Shown here: positions 18,901 to 28,057 of the stretch, in pieces
Numbering within the stretch: the first letter of the stretch is position 1
How the letters are laid out: each line of letters opens with the position of its first letter
Assembly (NCBI RefSeq): GCF_022436485.1
Contig: NZ_JAKUDO010000001.1
Coordinates: forward strand, 372,001-436,000
From: Agrococcus sp. ARC_14
Lineage (GTDB): Bacteria; Actinomycetota; Actinomycetes; Actinomycetales; Microbacteriaceae
DNA length: 64,000 nucleotides
Direction of reading: 5' to 3'
Made by a program: the position numbers and the translations under genes
The notes under the pieces: model-generated
Told to the model about the DNA's origin: nothing
The model's input: only the letters and a program-made list of their open reading frames with translations
The model's database searches: none

Positions 18901-20133
18901 TCAGCCGCAGCTGGCCGCGAGCATCGGCTGCAGCACCGCGCCGATGTCGTAGAGCGGCTCCTGGCTGCCCGAGCGATCCATGCCGGAGATGCCGAAGGTG
19001 AGCTGCCGCTGGCCGTCGGCCGACGTGTAGGCGACGCTGATCGTGCCCATCGCTGCGCCGTCATGGCCGTAGAGGAAGTCGCCGGGCACGCACGGGTCCG
19101 GCACCCGGTAGATGCCGAGGCCGTAGCCGGTCTCCTCCGTCACCGGCACGATCATCTGCTCGACGAGCTCCTGCGAGACGAGCTCACCCGTGATGAGCGC
19201 CTCGGTGAAGGTCGACAGGTCGCGCGTGGTCGAGACGACCGAGCCCGCGTGCGAGAAGAACGTCGGGTCGAAGTCGCGCAGGTCGTGCCAGCGCTCGCCA
19301 TCCCAGAAGGCCTCCTGCATCGCGGTGCCGCGCAGCCCCGGCTCCTCGGCGACGCTCGTCTGCCGCATCCGCAACGGGTCGAAGATGCGCTCCTCGAGCA
19401 GGTCGGGGACGGTCTCGCCGGTCACGACCTCCAGCGCGACGCCGAGCACGACGTAGGCGGCGTTCGAGTAGGCGTACTCGCCCTCCGCCGTCCAGGCGCC
19501 TGCGTTGGCGGCGGCGACGTGCTCGGCATCCGGGAACCGCTGGCCGATCACCTCGACCAGCTCGTCGACGTCGGCCGGGTCGGCCATCCGGCTCAGCAGC
19601 AGCTCGAGGGTGCCGTTCGGGGTGCCCGCCGTGTGGCTCAGCAGCTGCCGCAGCGTGACATTGGGATGCCCGGAGAGCAGACCGGGCACGACTTCGCCGA
19701 TCGTGGAGTCGAGGCTCCAGGTGCCGGCCTCGACCTCCTGCAGCACGAGCGCGGCGACCATCATCTTCGTGTTGCTCGCCGCGCGGAACGGGCTGTGCTC
19801 GAGCGCGGGCGCCCGGCTCTCGAGCCCGCGGGTGCCGGCCGCGTCTGCCCAATCGCCGGTCGCGGTCTCGACGCGGGCGGTCGCGCCGATGGCGCCATCG
19901 GCCACCGCCTGCTCGAGCGCGGCCTCGATCTGGCGGTGCGGGTCCTGGGCGCCCGCGGCATCCGGCTCGGCCGTCCGCAGCGACTCGACGGCCGGCGACT
20001 GCCACAGCTGCTCGTGCAGCGTCGTCTCGTGCGCCGGATCGCCCGGCGCATCCGGCGGCACGGCACCCGCGCCCGCGAGGGCGACGACGGCGACGAGGGC
20101 CCCGCCGGTGATCAGCATCTTCGGTGTTCTCAT
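18901..20133 (-). CDS. Secreted serine hydrolase, beta-lactamase/D-Ala-D-Ala carboxypeptidase (class C) family
   Basis: The 410-aa product starts with an export signal (MRTPKMLITGGALVAVVALA then GAGA) and carries the penicillin-binding fold motifs: SNTK (SxxK nucleophile), YSN (YxN) within YAYSNAAYVVLG, and HDG in FLYGHDGAAMG, in the place of KTG. QLLSHTAGTPNG is also typical of family S12. It is probably a periplasmic or secreted D,D-peptidase or esterase; true beta-lactam resistance cannot be claimed. A C-terminal Cys (SCG) and PCVPG could form a disulphide outside the cell. Confidence 0.85.
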   Translation of the reverse strand: MRTPKMLITGGALVAVVALAGAGAVPPDAPGDPAHETTLHEQLWQSPAVESLRTAEPDAAGAQDPHRQIEAALEQAVADGAIGATARVETATGDWADAAGTRGLESRAPALEHSPFRAASNTKMMVAALVLQEVEAGTWSLDSTIGEVVPGLLSGHPNVTLRQLLSHTAGTPNGTLELLLSRMADPADVDELVEVIGQRFPDAEHVAAANAGAWTAEGEYAYSNAAYVVLGVALEVVTGETVPDLLEERIFDPLRMRQTSVAEEPGLRGTAMQEAFWDGERWHDLRDFDPTFFSHAGSVVSTTRDLSTFTEALITGELVSQELVEQMIVPVTEETGYGLGIYRVPDPCVPGDFLYGHDGAAMGTISVAYTSADGQRQLTFGISGMDRSGSQEPLYDIGAVLQPMLAASCG

Positions 20134-20371
20134 GGCTCACTTCCTCTGCGTGACGTCGTGCGCCCGTGCCCGAGGATCGAGCCGCTGTGCGCCGACTCGC
20201 CCACGCTCCCAGCACCGCCGGGACGACGCATCCGCCGAAGGACGGAGATCGTCTCGCCCAAGCGACGGATGCGGCTGCGCGGGGCGCGAGCTCGGGTGGA
20301 CAGCGAGCGGCACCCGGGTTGCCCGCAGGCCGACCCGAGATACTGCCTGCATGGCAGCGAGAGGGCAGCGG

Positions 20372-21700
20372 ATGCGGCACAGGGCGATGGCACATCGGGG
20401 CGCACGGACGAGCATGGTCGCGCTGGCGGCGGTGGCGGTCGGCGCGCTGCTTGCCGGTTGCGCGCCGGTCAACGCGGGCAGCGCCGCGGCCGATGCCTTC
20501 GAGGAGCGCGTGCGGGCCGACTACGGCGACTGGGTGGAGGAGCTCCGCGTGAGCTCGAACAACACGCTCCCCTTCCTGGGCGAGGCGTTCGGCAGCGTCG
20601 TGCTGCGCGCCGACACGCCGCCGGATGTGTTCGCCGAGGTCTACGACTTCGTCACGGGCTACTCGGGGCCCGGCGACTTCGACGGCGTCGGCGTGGAGGC
20701 GAACGGCGTCGGCGTCTGTGCGGGCGATCCGCAGTCGGCAGCGAAGCAGCAGCTGCGCGACGCGCTCGCCGCCAGCGGTGCCTCCCTCGCGGGCGAGTGG
20801 CGCTGCCCCGGGCGATCCGGCGATGACCCGCTGCCCTACTCCGCGACGCTCGATGACTTCGACGCCGACCTGCAGCGCATCCGCTCGCTCGGCGCGGGCG
20901 CGGGCCTCGAGCTCGAGGCGTCGGTCACCGAGCCCAGTGGCACCGTGTCGGGGCCGCTCGACGCGGTGCCAGAGACCCTCGCCGGCACCCTGCGCGCAGT
21001 CGCCGGTCTCAGCGAGGTCGTGCGGTTCGAGCTGGCCGGCACCGAGCTCGACATCGCGATCGAGCCCACCACCGAGCTCGACCCCGTGCAGGCGGCGGCC
21101 GATGCCGCAGCCGGTGCCGACCTGCATGCCAGGGTGGTGCTCGGCAGTCTCGACGCCTCGGAGCAGGCCGAGTACGCCGAGCTCGCACCGCTGTTCGACG
21201 ATCTGCGGCGGATCCCGGGGGTCGAGAGCGTGCAGGCGCTCACGCAGGCAGTGGAGGTGCGCGCCGGCGACCCGGCGCAGGTCGTCGCCATCCACGATGC
21301 CGCGGTCGCGATGCCGGAGCTCGACGCGCTCGGCTTCAGGATCGTGGTGGGTGACGACGCGGATCCCTCGGAGTACTTCCGGCCGATCGGTGGTGCGAGC
21401 GAGCACATCGGCGCCTTCGCCACGCTGCTGGACGCTCCGGGCGTGACGCGCGTGCTCGTGCGCGAAGCCGGCGGCGACGGCGAGGTGTGGGTGGCGGTCG
21501 ATGTCGCGGGGCCGCTGCTCGACGCCGCGCAGCTCAAGTCGTCGCTCCCCATGGGTGTGGCCGTGCAGCTCGCCAGCGACCAGGACGACACGAGCCTGCG
21601 CTTCACGACGGCCGACCGCCTGCGGTCGGACGAGCTCTCCGACTTCAGCGACACGGTCGACTTGGAGGGATTCGCCGCCGCCTGGAACGCGGCGCCGTAG
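20372..21700 (+). CDS. Hypothetical lipoprotein
   Basis: The 442-aa product begins with a basic stretch and a hydrophobic segment ending in the lipobox LLAGC, so it should be anchored outside the membrane. The rest is acidic and rich in Asp, Ala and Val, with no recognised catalytic motif; three Cys residues remain (CAGD, WRCPG and the lipid Cys). ATG 20372 is chosen for GAGGG six bases upstream; in-frame ATGs at 20351 and 20387 are alternatives. It is monocistronic and divergent from the serine hydrolase, and converges on the MATE gene with only six bases between stops. The 238 bases upstream (20134-20371) hold the two divergent promoters but no clear motif. Confidence 0.75.
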   Translation: MRHRAMAHRGARTSMVALAAVAVGALLAGCAPVNAGSAAADAFEERVRADYGDWVEELRVSSNNTLPFLGEAFGSVVLRADTPPDVFAEVYDFVTGYSGPGDFDGVGVEANGVGVCAGDPQSAAKQQLRDALAASGASLAGEWRCPGRSGDDPLPYSATLDDFDADLQRIRSLGAGAGLELEASVTEPSGTVSGPLDAVPETLAGTLRAVAGLSEVVRFELAGTELDIAIEPTTELDPVQAAADAAAGADLHARVVLGSLDASEQAEYAELAPLFDDLRRIPGVESVQALTQAVEVRAGDPAQVVAIHDAAVAMPELDALGFRIVVGDDADPSEYFRPIGGASEHIGAFATLLDAPGVTRVLVREAGGDGEVWVAVDVAGPLLDAAQLKSSLPMGVAVQLASDQDDTSLRFTTADRLRSDELSDFSDTVDLEGFAAAWNAAP

Positions 21701-21706
21701 CGGAGC

Positions 21707-23023
21707 TCAGCGCCGCCCGACCCGCATCCACGCGTCGGTGCGAGCGCGCAGCCCGAGGGTGATGGCCCTGGCGCCGAGGTAGCCGAACGAGAACGCGCCC
21801 CAGATGACCGCCAGCGGATCCCAGCCGGGCACGAGCGCGAGCAGCAGCAGCGGCAGGTAGACGAGCACGTTCGCGATGCCCGTCCACGCCAGGTAGCGCA
21901 CGTCGCCCGCCCCGATGAGCACGCCGTCGAGCACGAACACATAGCCGGCGATCGGCTGCGCGAGCGCCAGCAGCACGAGTGCGATCGGCAGCGCATCGAG
22001 CACCGAGGCATCCGAGGTGAACACCCCGCCGAGCACCCAGGCCACGGCCAGCAGCAGCGCCCCCACGACGCATCCGAACCCCACGCCCCACGCCTGCAGC
22101 CGCCGCGTCACGGCGCGCGCCTCGACCACGTCGCCCGCCCCGAGCGCCTTGCCGAGCATCGCCTGCCCGGCGATCGCCAGCGCGTCGAGCGCGAACGCGA
22201 GCGTCGAGAAGAGGGTGAAGGCGATCTGCGTCGAGGCGAGCGTGGTGGTGCCGGCCTGCGTCGCGATCGCGGTGGTCGCCAGCAGCGCCCCGCGCAGCGA
22301 CAGCGTGCGCATGAACAGCCAGCCGCCGGTCGAGGCCGTGCGGCCGAGATCGCCCCAGTGGATCGCGATCGAGACGCCCTCGCGCCGCGCCTCGCGCAGC
22401 GAGAACCAGAGGAAGAACGCGGCCATGCCCCACTGCGCGATGACGGTGCCGAGCGCGCTGCCCGCCACCCCGAGGCCGATGCCATAGATGAGCACCGCGT
22501 TCAGCGCGGCGTTCGCGGCGAAGCCGATGGTGGCGACGACGAGCGGTGTCCTGGTGTCCTGCAGCCCGCGCAGCAGCCCGGTCGCAGCCAGCACGATCAG
22601 CATCGCGGGCAGCCCGAGGATCGAGATGCCGAGGTAGACCGCCGCGTGCTCGGTGACGGCGGATGCGGCACCGAAGAGAGCGACCACGGGATGCGCGAGC
22701 GGGGTGGCGAGCACGAGCGCGAGGCCGGCGACGATCGCGAGCCAGATGCCGTCGACGCCCGCGCGGATCGCCGCCGGTCGGTCGCCTGCGCCCAGCAGCC
22801 GCGCGACGGCAGGGGTGGTGCCGTAGGCGAGGAAGATCAGCAGGCCGACGGCCGTCGAGAGCACGGCGACGCCGATGCCGACGCCCGCGAGCTCCTCGGC
22901 GCCCAGGTGCCCGACCATGGCGGTGTCGACGAGCAGGAACGCCGGCTCGGCGATGAGCGCGCCGAGCGCGGGGACGGCGAGCCGCAGGATCTCTCGATCC
23001 CGCGCATCCGCCCGCACTCGCAC
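21707..23023 (-). CDS. MATE-family efflux transporter (DinF-like)
   Basis: The 438-aa protein has about twelve helices and MATE signatures: PALGALIAEPAFLLVDTAMV at the N-terminus, HLGAEELAGVGI, and in the second half QIAFTLFSTLAFALDALAIA followed by GQAMLGKALGAG. It is closest to the DinF branch, which uses cation antiport to export cationic or toxic compounds. GTG 23023 fits a leaderless start (TAGCGT, six bases upstream). No regulator sits next to it. Confidence 0.9.
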   Translation of the reverse strand: MRVRADARDREILRLAVPALGALIAEPAFLLVDTAMVGHLGAEELAGVGIGVAVLSTAVGLLIFLAYGTTPAVARLLGAGDRPAAIRAGVDGIWLAIVAGLALVLATPLAHPVVALFGAASAVTEHAAVYLGISILGLPAMLIVLAATGLLRGLQDTRTPLVVATIGFAANAALNAVLIYGIGLGVAGSALGTVIAQWGMAAFFLWFSLREARREGVSIAIHWGDLGRTASTGGWLFMRTLSLRGALLATTAIATQAGTTTLASTQIAFTLFSTLAFALDALAIAGQAMLGKALGAGDVVEARAVTRRLQAWGVGFGCVVGALLLAVAWVLGGVFTSDASVLDALPIALVLLALAQPIAGYVFVLDGVLIGAGDVRYLAWTGIANVLVYLPLLLLALVPGWDPLAVIWGAFSFGYLGARAITLGLRARTDAWMRVGRR

Positions 23024-23029
23024 CAGCTC

Positions 23030-23035
23030 ACGCTA
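23030..23035 (-). promoter_or_regulatory. -10 element TAGCGT for leaderless MATE gene
   Basis: Minus-strand TAGCGT, six-base spacer (23029-23024) and GTG 23023. Confidence 0.5.
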
Positions 23036-23057
23036 CTTGAGCGCACCCACGCCCAGC

Positions 23058-24119
23058 TCAGTCCGCGGCGACGATCCGAACGCCGTCCGACGCCTCGACG
23101 AGCGCGGTCAGCTCGGCGCGCGCGGACGCTGGGGCGATGGCCAGCGGGAAGGAGTCGCTGTCGATGTCGATCGAGACGAGCAGCAGCCCGAACGGGCCGA
23201 GCGCCGCGGCGAAGTCCGGCAGCACGGTGCCGACGGTGCGATCCGACGTGGCGGCGAGCGAGCCGCGCAGCGCGCCGGGGCTCGTGCCGACGAGCCGATC
23301 CAGCATCGCGGCCGCCTCGTCGGCCGGCGTGCTCCAGTCGAGCTCGACGGCGCGTCCGACCGCGCCGAGTGCGTCGACCAGGGCGATCGCCGGGGTGAGG
23401 CCGCTGGCGTCCTCGATGCCGCGATCCGCGGCGTCGGCGGCGAAGTCGGCGAACGCCGCCGCCGGATCGTCGATGACCCGCGACACGCGCCGCGCGACGG
23501 CGTCGTCGCCACCCAGCAGCAGGGCCAAGCGCTCCCAGCGTGCCGACTCACCCGGTGTGCTGACCGCTGGCGAAGGGGTCTGGGCCGGCGGTGCCACCCA
23601 CAGGTCCTGCGGCAGGCCATCGATCACGGCGTGCGAGGCGATGAGCTTCGGCCCCGGCACGAGCCGTGCGTCGATGCCGTCCTGCGCTGCTGCCTTCATG
23701 GCGCGCTCCCGCAGACGTCGCCACTCGGGCTCGGAGGTGGCGAGGCCGCCGGAGTTCGTGGCGGAGACGACCCGGAGCACGGCGCCGCCCTGGGTCTGCT
23801 CGAGTCGCACCAGCTCGGGGCCGCTCGAGAAGGTGCGCGCGTCGCGGCCCCACAGCATCGGGGCCTTCACCGCACTGAGGACACGTTCGGTCCTGTCGAT
23901 CGAGGCGTCGAACTGCAGCTGCATCGCGAGGGAGTCATGCTGCCTGGCGACGTCGGGATCGCCTGCGTCGGCGATCATGGGACGTCCCTCCATGGCGGCC
24001 TGCCGCACCTGCCGCCTCGTGCGTCTGCGCGCCCACTGGTAGACGGTGATCACGGTCAGGATCGCGACAGTCGCGACGACGTAGATCAGCGTCTGGTTCG
24101 ACTCGAACCACTCGGTCAC
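23058..24119 (-). CDS. Membrane-anchored hypothetical protein, possible DUF6630 domain
   Basis: The 353-aa product has one N-terminal membrane helix (about residues 9-27, LIYVVATVAILTVITVYQW), an Arg-rich stop-transfer (ARRRTRRQVRQ) and a large cytoplasmic part. The C-terminal half (from about WERLALLLGG through LLLVSIDIDSDSFPLAIAP) resembles DUF6630 from memory. No catalytic motif is evident. Its GTG start overlaps the stop of the upstream lipoprotein gene, so the lipoprotein and this protein are a coupled pair that may act on opposite faces of the membrane (inference). Confidence 0.7.
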   Translation of the reverse strand: MTEWFESNQTLIYVVATVAILTVITVYQWARRRTRRQVRQAAMEGRPMIADAGDPDVARQHDSLAMQLQFDASIDRTERVLSAVKAPMLWGRDARTFSSGPELVRLEQTQGGAVLRVVSATNSGGLATSEPEWRRLRERAMKAAAQDGIDARLVPGPKLIASHAVIDGLPQDLWVAPPAQTPSPAVSTPGESARWERLALLLGGDDAVARRVSRVIDDPAAAFADFAADAADRGIEDASGLTPAIALVDALGAVGRAVELDWSTPADEAAAMLDRLVGTSPGALRGSLAATSDRTVGTVLPDFAAALGPFGLLLVSIDIDSDSFPLAIAPASARAELTALVEASDGVRIVAAD

Positions 24120-24613
24120 GGCAGGTTCCAGCGAGCGTCCTCGATCTGCACCGAGGTGATCGCCTCCGCGCTGCCGCCGAGCGGGACGCAGCCCTGTGTG
24201 GGCGTCGAGCCACCCGCGGCCAGGTCCTCCGGGTGGAGCTCGTCGCACCCGGGTGCGCCGCCGAGCACGTCGAGGCCGGCGAGGGAGTCGCTTCCGCTGA
24301 TCACGTCGTCGTTGATCATCTCGGCGGTCGCCTCGCTCAGGTCGCCCTCGACGACCGTGAGCGTGTACTGCACGAAGTAGAGATGGTCGGGCAGCGAGTC
24401 ACCATCCAGGCGGCTCAGCGCCTCGTCGTGCTGCGCGGCCGAGTCGACGCTCATCTCGACCGTCACCGGCGTCTCGCCGATCGTCAGCTCGACGGTTGCG
24501 GTCTCGCCGGCGGCGAGCTCCTGCGGCGCCGAGCAGCCGGCCAGTCCGACGAGCAGGGCGCCGGCAGCGGCGAGGACGGCGAACGGACGGACGGTGGTGG
24601 CTCTTGTGCGCAT
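24116..24613 (-). CDS. Hypothetical lipoprotein
   Basis: The 165-aa product has a signal peptide with lipobox LAGC (LLVGLAGCSAP, lipid Cys at about 27). The mature part is acidic and contains VELTIGETPVTVEMSV and YFVQYTLTVVEGDLSEATAE, reminiscent of small beta-sandwich DUF4352-like lipoproteins, but I cannot assign a family. Two further Cys (APGCDELHP, TQGCVPLGG) may form a disulphide. ATG 24613 is leaderless-type (TAGGCT plus six bases). Its stop overlaps the next gene (GTGA). Confidence 0.75.
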   Translation of the reverse strand: MRTRATTVRPFAVLAAAGALLVGLAGCSAPQELAAGETATVELTIGETPVTVEMSVDSAAQHDEALSRLDGDSLPDHLYFVQYTLTVVEGDLSEATAEMINDDVISGSDSLAGLDVLGGAPGCDELHPEDLAAGGSTPTQGCVPLGGSAEAITSVQIEDARWNLP

Positions 24614-24619
24614 AGGCGA

Positions 24620-24625
24620 AGCCTA
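24620..24625 (-). promoter_or_regulatory. -10 element TAGGCT for leaderless lipoprotein gene
   Basis: Minus-strand TAGGCT, six bases and ATG 24613. Confidence 0.5.
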
Positions 24626-24720
24626 GGTTGGGGTGCCTGGCAGCTCGCCAGCCATCTCGGCGAGGAGGAAGCCTCGCGCGGGGACGGCCCGCGACCGGTG
24701 GCGCCGGCGTCCCTCGCGGC

Positions 24721-24786
24721 GAATGGGGCGCGTGTGCGCGACTGGGGCCTGCGTGCCAGCCCCAGTCGTGCGCAGCGGCCCCACTC
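24721..24786. repeat. Long imperfect hairpin in a divergent promoter region
   Basis: The 28-base arms 24721-24748 and 24759-24786 match at 22 of 28 pairs, including CGACTGGGGC against GCCCCAGTCG, around a ten-base loop. It sits about 20 bp upstream of the M13 peptidase -10 element. Confidence 0.75.
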
Positions 24787-24806
24787 GGCGGAGGCCGCGC
24801 GCCGCA

Positions 24807-24812
24807 TAGGCT
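24807..24812 (+). promoter_or_regulatory. -10 element TAGGCT for M13 peptidase gene
   Basis: TAGGCT, seven bases (which include GGAG) and ATG 24820. Confidence 0.45.
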
Positions 24813-24819
24813 GGAGCGC

Positions 24820-26760
24820 ATGACGACTCTGCCCTCCGGCCTGCCCGTCGACGACTTCAACGACGACATCCGCCCCCAGGACGACCTCTTCCTCCACGTG
24901 CACTCGCAATGGCTCGAGCGCACGGAGATCCCTGCGGACAAGGCGCGCTGGGGATCCTTCGCGGTGCTCGCCGAGGCGGCCGAGGAGGCCGTGCGCGAGA
25001 TCGTGATCGAGATGCAGGATGCCGAACCCGGCACCGACGCTCGCAAGGTGGGCGACCTCTACGCATCCTTCCTCGACGAGGCCGCCGCCGACGCCAAGGG
25101 CATCGACCCCATCCGCCCCCTGCTCGAGCGGGTCGAGACGGTCACCGACATCGACGGCCTGCTCGAGCTGCTGGGCGACCTCGAGTCGATCGGCGGCCCG
25201 ACGCTCGCCGGCCAGTGGGTCGACACCGACCCGGGCGACCCCACCCGCTACCTCGTGCACCTGAGCCAGGGCGGCATCGGCATGCCCGACGAGTCGTACT
25301 ACCGCGAGGACTCCTTCGCCGACATCCGCACGGCCTACCTCGCGCACCTGCAGACGATGTTCGGCCACCTGGGCGCCGAGAACGCCGAGTCGGAGGCCGC
25401 CATCGTGTTCGCGCTCGAGACCGAGCTCGCGAGCCACCACTGGGATCGCGTCGCCTCCCGCGACGACGAGAAGACCTACAACCTGCAGCGGCTCGCCGAC
25501 GAGCACCCCCGCATGCAGGCGTGGCTGCAGGCGATCCACGCGCCGGCCGGCACCTACGACGAGGCCGTCGTGCGCCAGCCCAGCTTCTTCACCGGCCTCG
25601 CAGAGATGCTCGTCGACGCCCGCGTCGAGGAGTGGAAGTCGTGGCTGCGCATGGGCATCCTGCGCTCCTTCGCCAGCTCGCTCACGACCCAGATCTCGCG
25701 CGACCAGTTCGCCTTCTACGGCACCGTCCTGACCGGCACGACCGAGCAGCGCGAGCGCTGGAAGCGCGGCATCTCGCTGGTCGAGGGGCTGCTCGGCGAC
25801 GCCGTCGGCCGCATCTACGTCGAGCGGCACTTCCCGCCGGAGGCCAAGGCGGCCATGGACGACCTCATCGAGCACCTCGTCGAGGCCTATCGCGGCTCGA
25901 TCGCGAAGCTCGAGTGGATGGGCGAGGAGACCCGGCAGCGCGCCTTCGAGAAGCTCGACAAGTTCACGCCCAAGATCGGCTTCCCGGTCAAGTGGAAGGA
26001 CTACGACGCGCTCGAGATCGGCGACGACCTGGTCGGCAACGTGCAGGCGGCGACGCGCTTCGAGCACGATCGCGAGCTCGCCAAGATCGGCACGCCGATC
26101 GACCGCGACGAGTGGTTCATGAACCCGCAGACGGTCAACGCCTACTACAACCCCGGCTTCAACGAGATCGTCTTCCCCGCCGCCATCCTGCAGCCCCCGT
26201 TCTTCGACGCGGGTCGGGATGCGGCGGCGAACTTCGGCGGGATCGGTGCCGTCATCGGGCACGAGATCGGGCATGGCTTCGACGACCAGGGCTCGAAGTA
26301 CGACGGCGACGGGCGACTCATCGACTGGTGGACGGATGCCGACCGTGCTGCCTTCGAGCAGCGCACGAGCTCGCTGATCGCGCAGTACGACGTGCTCGAG
26401 CCGGTGGCGGCACCCGGGCACACCGTCAACGGCGCGCTCACGATCGGCGAGAACATCGGCGACCTCGGCGGCCTCGGCATCGCGTGGAGGGCCTACCGCG
26501 ACTCGCTCGGCGGCGAAGAGGCGCCCGTGATCGACGGCTTGACGGGCGCGCAGCGCTTCTTCCTGTCGTGGGCCTACGCCTGGCAGATGAAGATCCGCTC
26601 CGAGGAGGCCGTGCGCCTCGTCTCGATCGACCCGCACTCGCCGAACGAGCACCGCACGAACCAGGTGGTGAAGAACCTCGACGCGTTCGTGGCCGCCTTC
26701 GACGTGCAGCCCGGCGACGGCCTGTGGCTCGACCCGGAGGCGCGCGTCACGATCTGGTGA
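24820..26760 (+). CDS. pepO: M13-family zinc metallopeptidase (neprilysin/PepO type)
   Basis: The 646-aa soluble protein lacks a signal peptide, so it is an intracellular oligopeptidase. The zinc site is HEIGHGFDDQGSKYD (HExxH) with the third ligand in GENIGDLGGLGIAWRAY (ExxxD). The substrate-binding VNAYYNPGFNEIVFPAAILQ and the N-terminal DDFNDDIRPQDDLFLHVHSQ are also family hallmarks. The C-terminus ends in the M13 pattern ARVTIW. Length agrees with bacterial PepO (630-690 aa). It is followed by the branched palindromic element A2 and a convergent CPBP gene. Confidence 0.93.
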   Translation: MTTLPSGLPVDDFNDDIRPQDDLFLHVHSQWLERTEIPADKARWGSFAVLAEAAEEAVREIVIEMQDAEPGTDARKVGDLYASFLDEAAADAKGIDPIRPLLERVETVTDIDGLLELLGDLESIGGPTLAGQWVDTDPGDPTRYLVHLSQGGIGMPDESYYREDSFADIRTAYLAHLQTMFGHLGAENAESEAAIVFALETELASHHWDRVASRDDEKTYNLQRLADEHPRMQAWLQAIHAPAGTYDEAVVRQPSFFTGLAEMLVDARVEEWKSWLRMGILRSFASSLTTQISRDQFAFYGTVLTGTTEQRERWKRGISLVEGLLGDAVGRIYVERHFPPEAKAAMDDLIEHLVEAYRGSIAKLEWMGEETRQRAFEKLDKFTPKIGFPVKWKDYDALEIGDDLVGNVQAATRFEHDRELAKIGTPIDRDEWFMNPQTVNAYYNPGFNEIVFPAAILQPPFFDAGRDAAANFGGIGAVIGHEIGHGFDDQGSKYDGDGRLIDWWTDADRAAFEQRTSSLIAQYDVLEPVAAPGHTVNGALTIGENIGDLGGLGIAWRAYRDSLGGEEAPVIDGLTGAQRFFLSWAYAWQMKIRSEEAVRLVSIDPHSPNEHRTNQVVKNLDAFVAAFDVQPGDGLWLDPEARVTIW

Positions 26761-26768
26761 GCCTTGCC

Positions 26769-26890
26769 CTCGTAGGTCGAGGAGGCCGCGGGCGTAGCCC
26801 GCTGCCGTCACGAGACCGCAGCGGGAGCGCCCGCCCCCTCGGTCTCGTGACGCGTGCGTGCTGGCGCACGCGCGCTCCTCGACCTACGAG
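26769..26890. repeat. Branched palindromic intergenic element, copy A2
   Basis: Perfect 16-bp outer arms, CTCGTAGGTCGAGGAG (26769-26784) and CTCCTCGACCTACGAG (26875-26890), enclose hairpins GCGGGC/GCCCGC, GTCACGAGACCG/CGGTCTCGTGAC and GCGTGCG/CGCACGC. Sequence and layout match the element at 16715. It lies between convergent genes, and its right edge supplies the TAG stop of the CPBP gene. Confidence 0.85.
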
Positions 26891-27882
26891 GCCTGCGCGG
26901 TTTGTCGCACCTGGGGCGCCGGGATCAGCGCCCCGAGCCGACGTGCGCTGCACAGCCCGAACGCGGCCATGGCGGCGATCACCAGGCCGAGCACGATCCA
27001 GCCCGGCACGCCCAGCACCGTCGTCCAGAGCACATCCGACCCCGCAGGCAGGAAGACGAGCGTCACACCGGTCACGGTGTTGATCGCGCCGTGCGCCACC
27101 GCCGCGACCCACACGTTGTGGCACACCGCGCGCAGCCAGCTCAGCAGCACGCCCGCGACGAGGCAGAACGCCACCATGCAGAGCACGCCCAGCAGATCGG
27201 GCCGCGCGAAGTTGTAGCCCAGCAGGATCACCGGCGCGTGCCACACGCCCCACAGCACGCCTGACAGCAGCGCCATGCGCCAGAAGCCGAGCGGGCTGAG
27301 CGCCGACTGCAGGAACCCGCGCCAGCCGAGCTCCTCGCCGAATGCCGGCACGGCGCTGATGAGCGTGTTGATCGGCAGCCCCAGCAGCGTGATGAGGAGC
27401 ACAGCGGATGCATCGAGACCGGCGGGGAAGGTGGCGGCGGCACCGTGCATGGCCCAGTCAAGCTCGACCCAGCCGAGCGCCTGCGCGAGCAGCAGCGCGG
27501 CCATCGCGAGCACGAGCCAGGCGGCGGGGGCCAGCAGGATCACGAGGATCGAGCGCCACACCGGGCGGAACGGCGTCAGCCCGAGGAAGCGCGCTCGATG
27601 CGAGGGCCGCAGCACGAAGAAGGTGACGATGAGCGCCGCGATCGCGGGCGTCGCCATCATGACGATCGTCATCGGCAAGAACCAGGGCGACGCCATGCCG
27701 CCGGTCAGCCAGGTCGGCACCTGCACGAGCCACGCGAGACCGCAGGCGAGCAGCGCGAAGATGCCGACGGCGAGCCACGGCACCGTGGCCAGATCGAGCG
27801 GCGGCAGGGCGGGACGCGGCTGCTCGAGCGACGGCGGCTCGTGCACGGGGCGGTCGAGCGGATTCTGTGCCTGTGTCGTCAT
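26884..27882 (-). CDS. CPBP-family intramembrane protease
   Basis: The 332-aa protein has about eight helices and the CPBP (Abi/Rce1-like) catalytic motifs: EEXXXR in FGEELGWRGFLQSAL, FxxxH-like WGVWHAPVILLGYN, and VAAVAHGAINTVTG. Such proteins are glutamate-dependent intramembrane proteases. A Pro-rich cytoplasmic N-terminus of ~30 residues precedes the first helix. ATG 27882 has GGATGGAG upstream. The stop codon lies inside repeat element A2, so the last residues (roughly the final two codons) come from the repeat edge. Confidence 0.85.
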   Translation of the reverse strand: MTTQAQNPLDRPVHEPPSLEQPRPALPPLDLATVPWLAVGIFALLACGLAWLVQVPTWLTGGMASPWFLPMTIVMMATPAIAALIVTFFVLRPSHRARFLGLTPFRPVWRSILVILLAPAAWLVLAMAALLLAQALGWVELDWAMHGAAATFPAGLDASAVLLITLLGLPINTLISAVPAFGEELGWRGFLQSALSPLGFWRMALLSGVLWGVWHAPVILLGYNFARPDLLGVLCMVAFCLVAGVLLSWLRAVCHNVWVAAVAHGAINTVTGVTLVFLPAGSDVLWTTVLGVPGWIVLGLVIAAMAAFGLCSARRLGALIPAPQVRQTAQAS

Positions 27883-28003
27883 GGCTCCATCCTGGGCGGC
27901 ACCGTCGCCCGACGCATCAGGCGGCAGGCGGAGCGACCCGCTCCTCCTGGCGGGGGAGCGCTCCAGTGCGAGAACCTGAGTGTGCGCCCCGCTCTCGCGT
28001 GGG

Positions 28004-28009
28004 TATCGT
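28004..28009 (+). promoter_or_regulatory. Candidate -10 (TATCGT) for the envelope trio
   Basis: TATCGT lies 48 bases upstream of ATG 28058, which has its own ribosome-binding site (CAGGAGC). Confidence 0.4.
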
Positions 28010-28057
28010 TGAGCGCGACCGGCCAGCATCGCTGGCAACCCAACGGCAGGAGCGAAC

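Noticed and set aside
18901..20133. Annotating the serine hydrolase as a beta-lactamase resistance gene
   Set aside because: SxxK/YxN/HxG motifs are shared by D,D-peptidases and esterases of family S12; nothing shows beta-lactam hydrolysis.
17713..20826. 1037-aa plus-strand frame across MFS, serine hydrolase and the start of a lipoprotein gene
   Set aside because: It runs antisense to two genes with clear motifs and shows no recognisable domain; it reflects high G+C content.
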